In this document: one piece after another, positions 26,174-35,532 of the stretch
Layout of the letters: every line of letters starts with the position of its first letter
Position numbering within the stretch: the stretch's first letter is position 1
Assembly: GCA_011620585.1 (NCBI GenBank)
Contig: WOYV01000039.1
Location: forward strand, 64,141 to 128,140
Length of the DNA stretch: 64,000 bases
DNA from: Draconibacterium sp.
GTDB lineage: Bacteria; Bacteroidota; Bacteroidia; Bacteroidales; Prolixibacteraceae
Direction of reading: 5' to 3'
Translations under genes and position numbers: made by a program
Notes under the pieces: generated by a model
Database searches by the model: none
Seen by the model: only the letters and a program-made list of their open reading frames with translations
What the model was told of the DNA's origin: nothing

Positions 26174-26811
26174 ATCAATAATTTTAAGTTTATAGAAAAT
26201 TTGAAAGAATGAGATGTTGCGACTGTCGGTGCCTGACAAAAGCCTGATTAAATTCCGTTCGAACGATTTTTGCTGGTCGAATATCGGTTGTAATTGTTCG
26301 CTCTTATAATAGCTTCGTCAGGTATTCCGAAGAAAAGAAAACTATAATCGTATGGTAGTTGAAGTATCAAGTTGATAACCTTTTGATGACTACTCAAAAA
26401 ATACAGGTGTTGAAATTAGCATAAAAATCATTCTTCCGGAAAGTTTACAATATATTATAAAACACCTTGTTTCAGTCTTTAAAACATTTTTTTCGGTTTT
26501 CGGGCCAAACTATTTTTTTTATTTTGACAAATTGAATATTTGCGTCATTTTCCATGCAGGTTTAATTAAGTTTCTTTCGTTTTTACAAAAATATAAAAAT
26601 ACCGATAAATCTGTTTTTATAAGTGCATATTCAAAAATGGTTGCAAAATAATATCTGAATCCCGTATTTTCTGACAATGCATTTGTAACTGTGCATCAAT
26701 AGTTTTTAATTAACAGGATAAAATTTTGATTCATGGTTTACAACATAAAATTTACTGAGAAAAGTTATTCCTTTGAATCGTTGATTAAGTGTAATTTCGG
26801 GTAAAAATTTG
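26174..26811. other. Divergent promoter region between acs and ptb-buk
   Basis: About 640 bases, strongly AT-rich with long T and A runs (26500-26650), no credible gene. It must carry both promoters. On the plus strand TAATTTCG (about 26792) resembles the -7 consensus with one mismatch, and a CTTTGAAT lies about 20 bases upstream. On the minus strand TATTTTTG (26586-26593) is an exact -7 match, but far from acs. The length suggests room for a regulator-binding site; no clear palindrome was found. Confidence 0.45.
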
Positions 26812-27720
26812 ATGATCATGACAATCCATAATTTTGAAGAACTGATTGCAGCAGCCCAGAAACAAGAAGCTAAACGGGTAGTGGCGATAAATGGCGTGGA
26901 TGAATATACATTGGAAGCGCTTGAGGATGCGGTGTCCTTAGGTTTTGTGAAACCAATCGTAACCGGTGACCGTGAAAAGATTGAAAGCACTTGCTCGCGT
27001 TTGGGAATTGATTTAAGCAATTACGAAATTATACACACAACGTCGATGTCGGAAGCTACACAAAAAGCAGTGGAGCTGATTAATGGGAACAAGGCCGATA
27101 TCCTGATGAAGGGGATGATTTCGACCGATAAATTTATGCTGGCCTTGTTAAAAAAGGAGTTCAATTTGGTACCTGCAAAAGGGACACTGACACATATTTC
27201 GGTTATGAAAAATCCGAATTATCATAAGATGTTGGTATTTACCGATGCCGCTGTTATTCCTTATCCTGATTTAAAACAGAAACTATTGATGACCAATTAT
27301 CTGATCTGCACTGCAAAGTCAATGGGAATAGATGAACCCAAAGTGGCGGTGATCGCACCCACTGAGCAGATTATTATTTCAATACAATCGTGTATGGATG
27401 GAGCTACCCTTGCAAAAATGTCGGAGCACGGTCAGATTGAAGGAGGCATGGTTGACGGTCCGATGGCCCTTGATGTGGCGATCAACAGTGATGCTGCAAG
27501 ATTAAAAGGATTTACCTCGCCGGTGGCTGGTGACGCTGATTGTCTTTTATTTCCGAATATTGATGCAGCCAATGTTTTTTACAAAACCAATTCAAAGCTG
27601 GCCAAAGCCGAGATGTCGGGTATTATTGCAGGTGCTAAAGTCCCGGTGGTTGTATCTTCGCGTGGCGACAGCCGTAAAACTAAACTGAACTCGATGGCCC
27701 TTGCGTCGTTAATAAGTTAG
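26812..27720 (+). CDS. ptb: Phosphate butyryltransferase
   Basis: 302 residues from ATG 26812; ATG 26818 (MTIHNFEELI) is an equally good start, and a TTG at 26809 is less likely. It exchanges the CoA of butyryl-CoA (or a related acyl-CoA) for phosphate. Family features: AQKQEAKRVVAINGVDEYTLEAL at the start, the phosphate-binding-like segment KADILMKGMISTDKFMLALL (about 100), and the C-terminal EMSGIIAGAKVPVVVSSRGDS typical of the Pta/Ptb fold. It ends one base before the butyrate kinase start. Together they make butyrate and ATP, or run in reverse to activate it. Confidence 0.92.
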   Translation: MIMTIHNFEELIAAAQKQEAKRVVAINGVDEYTLEALEDAVSLGFVKPIVTGDREKIESTCSRLGIDLSNYEIIHTTSMSEATQKAVELINGNKADILMKGMISTDKFMLALLKKEFNLVPAKGTLTHISVMKNPNYHKMLVFTDAAVIPYPDLKQKLLMTNYLICTAKSMGIDEPKVAVIAPTEQIIISIQSCMDGATLAKMSEHGQIEGGMVDGPMALDVAINSDAARLKGFTSPVAGDADCLLFPNIDAANVFYKTNSKLAKAEMSGIIAGAKVPVVVSSRGDSRKTKLNSMALASLIS

Positions 27721-27721
27721 T

Positions 27722-28801
27722 ATGACTCGAATTCTTGCTATAAACCCAGGATCAACTTCAACGAAACTTGCCGTTTATTTCGAAGCCGAATGTGTGCTAA
27801 GGAAAACCATCCGTCATCAGCTCGAAGAATTGATGCGTTACAAAACTATTATTGATCAGTTCGATCTTCGAAAAGGATTAATAATCGATGCACTGGTAGA
27901 GGAAGGAATTGAAGTGGATTCGATCAAATACATTATTGGCAGGGGTGGTTTAACTTATCCTCTTGAGTCGGGTGTGTATTGTGTGAATAACCTGATGATT
28001 GAACATCTGCGACTGGGGGTGTTAGGGCAGCATGCAAGCAACCTGGGACCGATCCTGGCTGATTATATTGCCTTGCAGATTCCAGGGGCCAAGGCATTTA
28101 TGGCCGATCCGGTGGTTACTGACGAAATGGAAGAAGTGGCAAGGTTTGCCGGTCATCCAAAATTCAAAAGGCTATCGATTTTTCATGCGCTCAACCAAAA
28201 AGCAACTGCACGCTTACATGCTCAAAAAGTAGACAAATCGTATAATGAGCTTCGACTGATTGTTGCTCATCTTGGTGGCGGAATTTCGGTGGGCGCCCAC
28301 AAAAACGGACGTGTTGTAGATGTTAACAATGCGCTTGACGGGGAAGGTAGTTTTAGCCCCGAAAGATCGGGCACACTCCCGGCCGGGCAACTCATCGACC
28401 TGTGTTTTAGCGGCAAATATTCAAAAGAGCAAATCAGGGCGATGCTTGTTGGCGAGGGTGGTTTTGTGGCTTACCTTGGGACAAACGATGCTCAGCAAGT
28501 CGAAAATCGGGCCAAAACCGGCGATCAAAACGCGATTGCAGTTCAGGAAGCGCTCTTTTACCAGGTGGCTAAAATGATCGGAGAAATGGCCGTGGTACTT
28601 GAAGGAAGGGTTGACGGAATACTGCTAACCGGAGGATTAGCCTACAATCGCGAACTGGAAAACTATATTCGACACAGAACTGCTTTTATTTCTGAAGTTT
28701 TTGTTTATCCGGGCGAAGACGAACTGGAAGCATTGGCTATGAACGCACTTCGGGTGGCAAAGGGTGAGATTCAGGCCAAAGAATATAACTTTCATCAATA
28801 G
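27722..28801 (+). CDS. buk: Butyrate kinase
   Basis: 359 residues of the acetokinase/ASKHA family. The first nucleotide-binding strand is ILAINPGSTSTKLAVY (4-19); the second subdomain shows RLIVAHLGGGISVGAHKNGRVVDVNNALDG (about 178-207), and the adenosine site is LTGGLAYNRELENYI (about 302). It interconverts butyryl phosphate + ADP and butyrate + ATP. The start follows the ptb stop by one base, so the two are surely co-transcribed. Branched short-chain acids are a possible alternative substrate in this organism. Confidence 0.94.
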   Translation: MTRILAINPGSTSTKLAVYFEAECVLRKTIRHQLEELMRYKTIIDQFDLRKGLIIDALVEEGIEVDSIKYIIGRGGLTYPLESGVYCVNNLMIEHLRLGVLGQHASNLGPILADYIALQIPGAKAFMADPVVTDEMEEVARFAGHPKFKRLSIFHALNQKATARLHAQKVDKSYNELRLIVAHLGGGISVGAHKNGRVVDVNNALDGEGSFSPERSGTLPAGQLIDLCFSGKYSKEQIRAMLVGEGGFVAYLGTNDAQQVENRAKTGDQNAIAVQEALFYQVAKMIGEMAVVLEGRVDGILLTGGLAYNRELENYIRHRTAFISEVFVYPGEDELEALAMNALRVAKGEIQAKEYNFHQ

Positions 28802-28974
28802 TTTTTACCTTCTTTATTCAACCGAATTCTTTTCGGATTTGTATTTCTGATCCTACTTCACTAAATTGTATAACAGATAATTACCCAGGGCACATTTAGT
28901 CTTTCTAACAAACCAACCATTTAATAATGACCCTGTTTAATACTGACGCGACACCTCAAAAAAGAAACCTGGTA

Positions 28975-29005
28975 TACAGCCTTAAAATTGATTGGCTGTA
29001 ATTTT
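28975..29005 (+). terminator. Possible terminator after buk
   Basis: TACAGCC (28975-28981) pairs with GGCTGTA (28994-29000) over a 12-base loop, followed by ATTTTT. It is 174 bases after buk but only about 40 before the amidase start, so it could instead lie in the amidase leader. Confidence 0.35.
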
Positions 29006-29038
29006 TAATGTAAGTAGATAAACCATTAAATCCGAAAT

Positions 29039-29878
29039 ATGATAGCAATTGAAGACCACAAATTAGTTGATCCTGAAGGAAAGATCAAGATCTCATTTGA
29101 AGAAACACCAAATATTTCCGGTCCGTTTCCCAACGGTTTGCCCGACACAGTTGTGATCCATTATACAGCCGGAAGTTCGGCAAAATCGTCAGCCGGCTGG
29201 CTACGAAATCCACAAGCCAATGCATCAGCGCATTTGGTGGTTGGAAAAGCAGGCGAGGTTATTCAACTTGCACCCTTCAATATTAAAACCTGGCATGCTG
29301 GCCGAAGTTCGTGGAAAGGACGTGTTGGTTTGAATCAATACAGCATTGGAATCGAGATCGACAATGCAGGCGTACTGGTTCAATCGCCCGATGGATATTA
29401 CACCCATTTCAGCAAGAAGGTGGAACCACAAAATGTAGTGATTGCCAAACACAAACTCGACTCGACGGAAAAGGGTTGGGAAGCGTATACTCAGCAGCAG
29501 ATAGAAGTGGTCGAACAAATTTGTCTGGCGCTCAAGCAAGCGTATCCTATCGCAGAAATTGTGGGTCATGACGACATTGCACCTTCTCGTAAACGCGATC
29601 CGGGACCGGCATTCCCGATGCTGTCGTTACAAAATAGAGTGATGATTGGCAGAAATGAAGACCTGCCGGATGAAGAAGAACCAAATTTGCTTGGCGATGC
29701 CGTGGTAGTAGCCGAAAACCTGAATATTCGTTCCAATCCCGGAACCGAAGCTTCTAAAGTTTCGGGTCCTCTGACAAAAGGAACTAAGGTAAAGGTCGAG
29801 AAAACCGTAGGAGAATGGTCGTATGTTAAAATTGATATTGAAGGCTGGGTAAGTAATCAGTGGTTACGAAACGTATAA
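29039..29878 (+). CDS. N-acetylmuramoyl-L-alanine amidase with C-terminal SH3 domain
   Basis: 279 residues. The Amidase_2 domain (about 28-190) has zinc-site residues in VIHYTAGSS, TWHAGRSSW and VGHDDIAPSRKRDPG; the final aspartate-containing motif is as in AmpD. The bacterial SH3 domain (about 220-279) reads VVVAENLNIRSNPGTEASKV through GWVSNQWL and should bind peptidoglycan. No signal peptide or lipobox is visible, so export would need another route; a cytosolic muropeptide-recycling role is also possible. Monocistronic, followed by a terminator. Confidence 0.88.
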   Translation: MIAIEDHKLVDPEGKIKISFEETPNISGPFPNGLPDTVVIHYTAGSSAKSSAGWLRNPQANASAHLVVGKAGEVIQLAPFNIKTWHAGRSSWKGRVGLNQYSIGIEIDNAGVLVQSPDGYYTHFSKKVEPQNVVIAKHKLDSTEKGWEAYTQQQIEVVEQICLALKQAYPIAEIVGHDDIAPSRKRDPGPAFPMLSLQNRVMIGRNEDLPDEEEPNLLGDAVVVAENLNIRSNPGTEASKVSGPLTKGTKVKVEKTVGEWSYVKIDIEGWVSNQWLRNV

Positions 29879-29906
29879 ATCCAGCCATCAAATAGTTAAA
29901 CTGCTA

Positions 29907-29939
29907 AAGCATCCGTCTGATAACCGGGTGCTTTTTTTT
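29907..29939 (+). terminator. Intrinsic terminator after the amidase gene
   Basis: AAGCATCCG (29907-29915) pairs with CGGGTGCTT (one G-T wobble), followed by a run of eight T ending near 29939. Confidence 0.85.
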
Positions 29940-30070
29940 GATCTGTTAATAATTTTAGTGGCTTCTTTCAGAACTAAAAAGCGTTGCGCTGACTCTTATA
30001 AATAATTACCTTTACCGTCGACAGAAAAATTTGATATCTTTTTTATACCGCACCGATTTTTGATTATCCA

Positions 30071-31111
30071 ATGAAAAAGAATACACTCGGAAAAGCAGGA
30101 ATTGAAGTTCCCAAAATAATTTTTGGAACAAGTTACCTGGGCAATCTATATCGTGAATTGAGCATGGATGAAAAACTCGCCCTGATGCGTGAATGGTTTA
30201 AGGTAAGCGATGGAAAAGTAATGATCGACAGCGCTGGAAAGTACGGCGCAGGCTTAGCGCTTGAAGTTATCGGACAGGGACTGGAGGAGCTTGGAATTAA
30301 ACCTGATCAAATCTGTATCAGTAACAAACTGGGCTGGTACAGGGTACCGCTTAGCACTGCTGAACCGACTTTTGAACCGGGAGCCTGGTCAAACCTGAAA
30401 TACGATGCGGTGCAAAAAATCAGTTTTTCCGGGATTCTCGAATGCTGGGAGCAAGGTTGTGAACTTTTGGGAGGGAAATACAAACCCGAAGTAGTTTCAG
30501 TTCACGATCCGGATGAATACCTCGCTGTAGCTGTTGATATGAATGACCGGGCAAAAAGGCTGAAAGATATCCTGGAGGCTTACAATGCCTTGTTTGAATT
30601 AAAGGAACGAGGCGAAGTAAAAGCGGTGGGTATTGGTTCGAAGGATTGGTACGTAATTCGTGAATTATACGGGAAGGTAAAATTTGATTGGGTGATGTTT
30701 GCCAATAAATTTACCATTTATCATCATCCGATAGAGATTGTATCTTTTATTCAACAACTCGAAAAAGATGGTGTTGGAATTATAAATTCAGCCATTTTTA
30801 ACGCCGGATTTTTAACCGGGGGGCAATATTTTGATTACCGGATTTTGGATGAAAACAACCCCGACGATCAAGCCCTTTTCCAGTGGCGGAAGCAGTTTTT
30901 TGAAATATGTGATAAACATGAAATTGAGCCGGGCGATGCCTGTTTAAAATTTGCAGTTTCGGCTCCGCAAATAGCTGCCGTAGCTCTTAATCCCAGCAAA
31001 GCCTGGCGGATGCAGCACAGCAAACAGACCCTGGAAAAGGAATTCCCAAAGGCATTTTGGACTGAACTAAAAGAGAAAAATATTATTGAACAGAACTATC
31101 CATATTTGTAA
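30071..31111 (+). CDS. Aldo/keto reductase, probable L-fucose (D-threo-aldose) 1-dehydrogenase
   Basis: 346 residues. The AKR tetrad is visible: aspartate and tyrosine in MIDSAGKYGAGLAL (about 52-60), lysine in ISNKLGWY (about 89) and histidine in VVSVHDPDEY (about 145). The members of this subfamily next to fuconolactonases oxidise the C1 of L-fucose to the lactone with NAD(P). It heads a six-gene co-directional run with lactonase, dehydrogenase, guanylyltransferase, FucP and mutarotase, which is why I read it as the first oxidation step. The next start is 3 bases after its stop. Confidence 0.8.
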   Translation: MKKNTLGKAGIEVPKIIFGTSYLGNLYRELSMDEKLALMREWFKVSDGKVMIDSAGKYGAGLALEVIGQGLEELGIKPDQICISNKLGWYRVPLSTAEPTFEPGAWSNLKYDAVQKISFSGILECWEQGCELLGGKYKPEVVSVHDPDEYLAVAVDMNDRAKRLKDILEAYNALFELKERGEVKAVGIGSKDWYVIRELYGKVKFDWVMFANKFTIYHHPIEIVSFIQQLEKDGVGIINSAIFNAGFLTGGQYFDYRILDENNPDDQALFQWRKQFFEICDKHEIEPGDACLKFAVSAPQIAAVALNPSKAWRMQHSKQTLEKEFPKAFWTELKEKNIIEQNYPYL

Positions 31112-31114
31112 CGA

Positions 31115-31945
31115 ATGAAGATCATTGATACTCACCACCATTTTTGGAATTATAATCCGGTAGAATTCGATTGGATTGATGATGAAATGGCTGTTATCCG
31201 AACCAGTTTTTTGCCCGACGATTTACGTAAAACCCTTGCCGGCACCAAGGTTAACGGGGTGGTTACAGTGCAGGCCCGTCAATGCATCGAAGAAACCGAC
31301 TGGCTACTTTCGATGGCAGAAGACAATGCTTTTATGAAAGGCATTGTAGGCTGGTTGCCACTATCTTCTCCTGAAATTCAGTCGACGCTTGAAAAATATC
31401 AAAACAATTCGTGGCTCAAGGGAGTGCGTCATGTGGTTCAGGGCGAACCTGATCCTGAATTTATTTTGGGAAAACAATTCAATGAGGGGATTAGTTGTCT
31501 AAAGGATTTTAACCTGGTTTACGACATTCTTGTTTTTGAGTACCAGTTGGCCAACACTATAAAATTTGTCGACCTTCATCCCAATCAGCAGTTTATACTC
31601 GACCATATTGCAAAACCACGCATCAGTAAAAATATCTTTCAGCCATGGAAAGATTTGATAACCGAGTTGGCAAAACGGCCCAATGTGTGTTGTAAAGTAA
31701 GCGGCATGGTTACCGAAGCGGATTATAATTTATGGACAGAAGAGCAACTCGAACCTTATTTCGATGTGATATTCGAAGCTTTTGGTCCCGAACGTTTGAT
31801 GTTCGGTTCTGATTGGCCGGTTTGTTTGGTGGCCAGTAATTATAAAAATTGGATTGACCTAGTTGATCGTGTTATGGAAGGGTTTAGCGAAAATGAAAAA
31901 GAGTTATTCTGGTTCAAAAATGCCGAACAGGTTTATCAACTTTAA
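31115..31945 (+). CDS. Amidohydrolase-family lactonase, probable L-fuconolactonase
   Basis: 276 residues of the COG3618 amidohydrolase group. Metal-site motifs: IIDTHHHFWNY at the N-terminus, DHIAKPRI (about 168) and FGSDWPVCLV (about 230). These enzymes open sugar-acid lactones; with a fucose dehydrogenase directly upstream, L-fucono-1,4- or 1,5-lactone is the likely substrate, giving L-fuconate. It resembles the amidohydrolase in the Campylobacter fucose locus. Tightly packed between its neighbours. Confidence 0.83.
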   Translation: MKIIDTHHHFWNYNPVEFDWIDDEMAVIRTSFLPDDLRKTLAGTKVNGVVTVQARQCIEETDWLLSMAEDNAFMKGIVGWLPLSSPEIQSTLEKYQNNSWLKGVRHVVQGEPDPEFILGKQFNEGISCLKDFNLVYDILVFEYQLANTIKFVDLHPNQQFILDHIAKPRISKNIFQPWKDLITELAKRPNVCCKVSGMVTEADYNLWTEEQLEPYFDVIFEAFGPERLMFGSDWPVCLVASNYKNWIDLVDRVMEGFSENEKELFWFKNAEQVYQL

Positions 31946-31963
31946 CCATTTAATTAGTTTCAA

Positions 31964-32980
31964 ATGAAAGCAATTGAAATACTTCAGGCCGGATCGATGC
32001 AACTTATAGAAATCCCAAAACCGACCGTAAAATCGGGTGAACTCTTACTCAAGATAAAATATGTTGGCTTTTGCGGGTCTGATTTAAGTACTTACCTGGG
32101 CAAAAACCCGCTTGTGCAGTATCCGCGCATTCCTGGCCACGAAATTTCAGCGGTGATTGAAGAAAAAGGCGAAGGAGTACCTGAAAATTTCGTGGTTGGA
32201 AAACCTGTAACAGTTGTGCCTTATACAAACTGTGGCCAGTGTACATCTTGCAAACAAAAACGTTTTAATGCCTGTCGTTATAATCAAACACTGGGGGTAC
32301 AACGTCACGGTGCAATGGCCGAGTACATGGTAATTCCATGGCAAAAAGTTTTGGCAGACGAAGCGCTTAGCGATTTGCAATTGGCCCTGGTAGAGCCGTT
32401 AACGGTTGGCTTTCATGCTGTCGGGAATGGAAAGGTTACCGATTCTGACACTGTCATGGTTTTTGGATGCGGAATGATCGGTTCCGGAGCAATCATTCGT
32501 GCACACCTGCGTGGAGCAACTGTAATTGCGGTGGATATTGATGATGAAAAATTGGCGATCGCTCAAAAACTGGGCGCTGATTATGTGATTAATTCGAACA
32601 CCCAAAATCTGCATGAAGAATTGATGAAAATTACCAGTGATAACGGCCCGACAGTTGTGGTTGAAGCGGTAGGCACCCCAATTACTTATAAACAAGCGAT
32701 TGAGGAAGTTGCTTTTTCCGGTCGGGTGGTATGCATTGGTTATGCCGGTATCGAAGTTTCGTTTTCTACCAAATTGTGGGTACAAAAAGAATTGAAAATT
32801 ATGGGGTCACGTAATGCCAATCCTTCTGATTTTGATGCTGTTATGAAATTCCTGAAAACAGGTAAGCTCGATGAAAACATGTTGATTAGCCGGATTGTGG
32901 TGCCTGAAGAAGCCCCTTTCGCAATGAAAAGCTGGGCCGAAGAGCCCGGTAAGATTATGAAAATTCTGGTTCGGTTTTAA
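31964..32980 (+). CDS. Zinc-dependent medium-chain dehydrogenase, sugar-acid type
   Basis: 338 residues. Catalytic zinc ligands in GFCGSDLS (C38) and PGHEISAVI; structural zinc cysteines CGQCTSCKQKRFNAC (about 88-102); Rossmann motif VFGCGMIGSGA (about 165). The closest subgroup by pattern is the L-gulonate/L-galactonate 5-dehydrogenase (YjjN-like) class. In this operon it may oxidise L-fuconate or a downstream keto-deoxy acid. No fuconate dehydratase is encoded in the window, so the exact step is open. Confidence 0.8.
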   Translation: MKAIEILQAGSMQLIEIPKPTVKSGELLLKIKYVGFCGSDLSTYLGKNPLVQYPRIPGHEISAVIEEKGEGVPENFVVGKPVTVVPYTNCGQCTSCKQKRFNACRYNQTLGVQRHGAMAEYMVIPWQKVLADEALSDLQLALVEPLTVGFHAVGNGKVTDSDTVMVFGCGMIGSGAIIRAHLRGATVIAVDIDDEKLAIAQKLGADYVINSNTQNLHEELMKITSDNGPTVVVEAVGTPITYKQAIEEVAFSGRVVCIGYAGIEVSFSTKLWVQKELKIMGSRNANPSDFDAVMKFLKTGKLDENMLISRIVVPEEAPFAMKSWAEEPGKIMKILVRF

Positions 32981-33043
32981 CAATTCAATTTTCGGTTGGC
33001 ATTAAAAATTTCTATTTTCAACGTGTTAAAAGAATATTGAATA

Positions 33044-34144
33044 ATGGAAGATAATAAAGAAACCATGCAAAATTTATATACCTTGATTATGGCGGGTGGC
33101 TCGGGAACGCGTTTCTGGCCTCGAAGTAAGACAAAAAAGCCAAAACAGTATCTGAATATTTTTGGAGATAGTTCGCTGTTGCAGGATACCATTGATCGCT
33201 TTGCCACCTTTACCAGTCACCATAAAATATACGTTGTATCGAGCGCTGCACAAGCCGAGGTACTTGAAGCACAGACACCGATGCTTCCCAAAGAAAACCT
33301 GATTTACGAACCGGTTGGTAAAAACACTTTGCCTTGTATCGGGCTCGCGGCAATGTATGCCGAACTCGAAGATCCGGATGGAATTATGGTCGTTTCCCCA
33401 TCCGATCATTTAATTACAAATAACGAACTTTTTAAAGATACCGTATTAGCGGCCGCAAAAATTGCACACGAACGAAATGGGATCGTTACAATTGGGATTA
33501 CACCTACTTATCCGGCCACTGGTTATGGCTATGTGAAAACCGCCGAAGATATTACCGGAACCGAAAAAATCAGGCAGTTTAAGGTGGAGCGTTTTGTGGA
33601 AAAACCAAACGAACAAACAGCGTCAGAATATCTGGAATCGGGTGGATTTTATTGGAACAGCGGGCTTTTTATATTTAAAATTTCAGTATTTCTTGAAGCG
33701 GTTCAACAGTTTGCCCCCGAATTGTATGTTGATTTACGCAAGATTCAGGCAGACCTTGGAAAACCTGGTTATCCACAAACTCTTGATACTATTTACCGGG
33801 CTGTTCAGAGTATTTCTGTTGATTACGGAATTATGGAACATGCCGATAATATTTACCTTGTTGAAGGCAACTTCGATTGGAACGACCTGGGAAGCTGGGA
33901 GTCGGTTTACCTGACAGATAAAAAGGATGAAAACGGGAATGCCGGTTCGGGAGAAACTTTGTTGATTGATACAAAAAATTCGTATGTTCATGCCGGGAAC
34001 AGTCTGGTTGCTGTTGTTGGCCTCGACGATGTGATTGTAGTGCAGGACGGCGATACAATCCTGGTCTGTAAACGAGATAAAGCCGAGGACGTAAAAAAGA
34101 TAGTCGATCAGCTTAAAGCCGGGAAAAAAGATCAATATTTATAA
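33044..34144 (+). CDS. manC: Mannose-1-phosphate guanylyltransferase
   Basis: 366 residues. Nucleotidyltransferase signature LIMAGGSGTRFWPRSKTKKPKQYL (about 14-37), with the sugar-phosphate motifs FVEKP (about 182), SVDYGIMEHADN and FDWNDLGSWESVY. It makes GDP-mannose, the precursor of GDP-fucose, from GTP and mannose-1-P. No C-terminal phosphomannose isomerase domain is fused, so it is the short type. Its place between catabolic fucose genes is odd; L-fucose-1-P as substrate cannot be excluded from sequence alone. A second possible start is ATG 33065 (MQNLYTLIMAGG). Confidence 0.9.
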   Translation: MEDNKETMQNLYTLIMAGGSGTRFWPRSKTKKPKQYLNIFGDSSLLQDTIDRFATFTSHHKIYVVSSAAQAEVLEAQTPMLPKENLIYEPVGKNTLPCIGLAAMYAELEDPDGIMVVSPSDHLITNNELFKDTVLAAAKIAHERNGIVTIGITPTYPATGYGYVKTAEDITGTEKIRQFKVERFVEKPNEQTASEYLESGGFYWNSGLFIFKISVFLEAVQQFAPELYVDLRKIQADLGKPGYPQTLDTIYRAVQSISVDYGIMEHADNIYLVEGNFDWNDLGSWESVYLTDKKDENGNAGSGETLLIDTKNSYVHAGNSLVAVVGLDDVIVVQDGDTILVCKRDKAEDVKKIVDQLKAGKKDQYL

Positions 34145-34202
34145 AATGTTTTCTGACTAAGAAAAAGCCTGAAATTTCAAGCCGGTAAAAACTAATAAAC
34201 TT

Positions 34203-35531
34203 ATGAAAGATCCAAAAAAAGTTGTGGTCGACAGGAAGATACTTGTTCCTTTTATTTTAATCACCAGTTTGTTTGCGATGTGGGGTTTTGCCAACGACAT
34301 TACCAATCCAATGGTTGCCGCTTTTAAAACGGTTATGGAAATCTCGAATGCTAAAGCGGCAATGGTACAGTTTGCATTTTACGGTGGTTACGCAACTATG
34401 GCCATTCCCGCGGCACTCATCATCAAACGTTATTCATATAAACTTGGAATTATTATTGGACTGGCTTTGTATGCCATCGGGGCACTTTTGTTTTACCCGG
34501 CAGCAAAGTTCGAAATTTTTGGCTTCTTCCTGGTTTCGCTATATATCCTCACTTTTGGTTTAGCGTTTTTAGAAACCACTGCAAACCCATACATTTTGTC
34601 GATGGGAGCACCCGAAACGGCAACCCGGCGATTAAACCTGGCGCAGTCTTTTAACCCAGTGGGATCATTGCTCGGAATGACGGTTGCTTCGCAGGTGGTA
34701 CTTCCGGCATTGATTTCGGATGAGCGCGATGCCGGCGGCAATCTAATTTTTGGGAGCCTGAGTGCAGCCGAAAAGGCTGGCATCAGAACACATGACCTGG
34801 CGACGATACGCGATCCTTATGTAATACTGGGTTTTGTAGTGATCGCGATGTTATTTGTAATTGCTTTTTCGAAAATGCCAAAACGCGAAAGTGCCGACCA
34901 TGATATTCATACCAGAGATTCCTTCAAACGCTTGTATAACAACAAGGTTTACCGAACCGGCGTGATTGCACAGGTATTTTATGTGGGGGCACAAATTATG
35001 TGCTGGACTTTTATCATACAATATGCCGAAAACCTGGGATTATCGAAGGCTGTAGCGCAACGTTACAACATTGTGGCCATGGTTATTTTCCTCAGCAGCC
35101 GTTTTATCAGCACTGCGCTGATGAAATACCTGAATGCACGTTTTATGCTGATGCTTTTTGCAGTTGGAGGAATGTTAACTATAACCGGTGTAATTCTGAT
35201 CCAGGGAATGCCGGGGCTTTATTTACTGGTAGCAACTTCAGCATTTATGTCGTTGATGTTCCCTACTATTTACGGAATTGCGCTCGAAGATGTTGGCGAC
35301 GATGCCACTTTAGGCGCAGCGGGTTTGGTAATGGCAATTGTAGGAGGTGCTTTGTTGCCAATGCTCCAGGCAAAAATTATCGATATCGGGGGAAGCGGAT
35401 TCAGCGACATTCATGTTCTGGGATTTATCTCGGAAGTAAATTTCTCGTTTATTCTTCCGTTAATTTGTTTTGTAGTCATTGCTGCTTACGGAAGGAATAC
35501 TTACAAAGCATTCAAAAGTAAAACCGCCTGA
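34203..35531 (+). CDS. fucP: L-fucose:H+ symporter permease
   Basis: 442 residues, 12 transmembrane helices, major facilitator superfamily, FHS group. TM1 carries MWGFANDITNPMV with the aspartate corresponding to the proton/substrate residue of E. coli FucP (D46), and FGLAFLETTANPYILSMG holds the second acidic residue (E135 equivalent). Glucose/galactose GluP relatives share the fold, but the neighbouring mutarotase and fucose dehydrogenase favour L-fucose. It begins 58 bases after manC and is followed after one base by the mutarotase ATG. Confidence 0.9.
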   Translation: MKDPKKVVVDRKILVPFILITSLFAMWGFANDITNPMVAAFKTVMEISNAKAAMVQFAFYGGYATMAIPAALIIKRYSYKLGIIIGLALYAIGALLFYPAAKFEIFGFFLVSLYILTFGLAFLETTANPYILSMGAPETATRRLNLAQSFNPVGSLLGMTVASQVVLPALISDERDAGGNLIFGSLSAAEKAGIRTHDLATIRDPYVILGFVVIAMLFVIAFSKMPKRESADHDIHTRDSFKRLYNNKVYRTGVIAQVFYVGAQIMCWTFIIQYAENLGLSKAVAQRYNIVAMVIFLSSRFISTALMKYLNARFMLMLFAVGGMLTITGVILIQGMPGLYLLVATSAFMSLMFPTIYGIALEDVGDDATLGAAGLVMAIVGGALLPMLQAKIIDIGGSGFSDIHVLGFISEVNFSFILPLICFVVIAAYGRNTYKAFKSKTA

Positions 35532-35532
35532 A

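Noticed and set aside
26174-26239. 22-codon N-terminal extension of acs
   Set aside because: The extra residues do not resemble Acs, while ATG 26173 gives a normal family start.
28975-29000. TACAGCC/GGCTGTA hairpin as a riboswitch aptamer
   Set aside because: It is a simple 7-bp stem with no conserved aptamer features; a weak terminator is the simpler reading.
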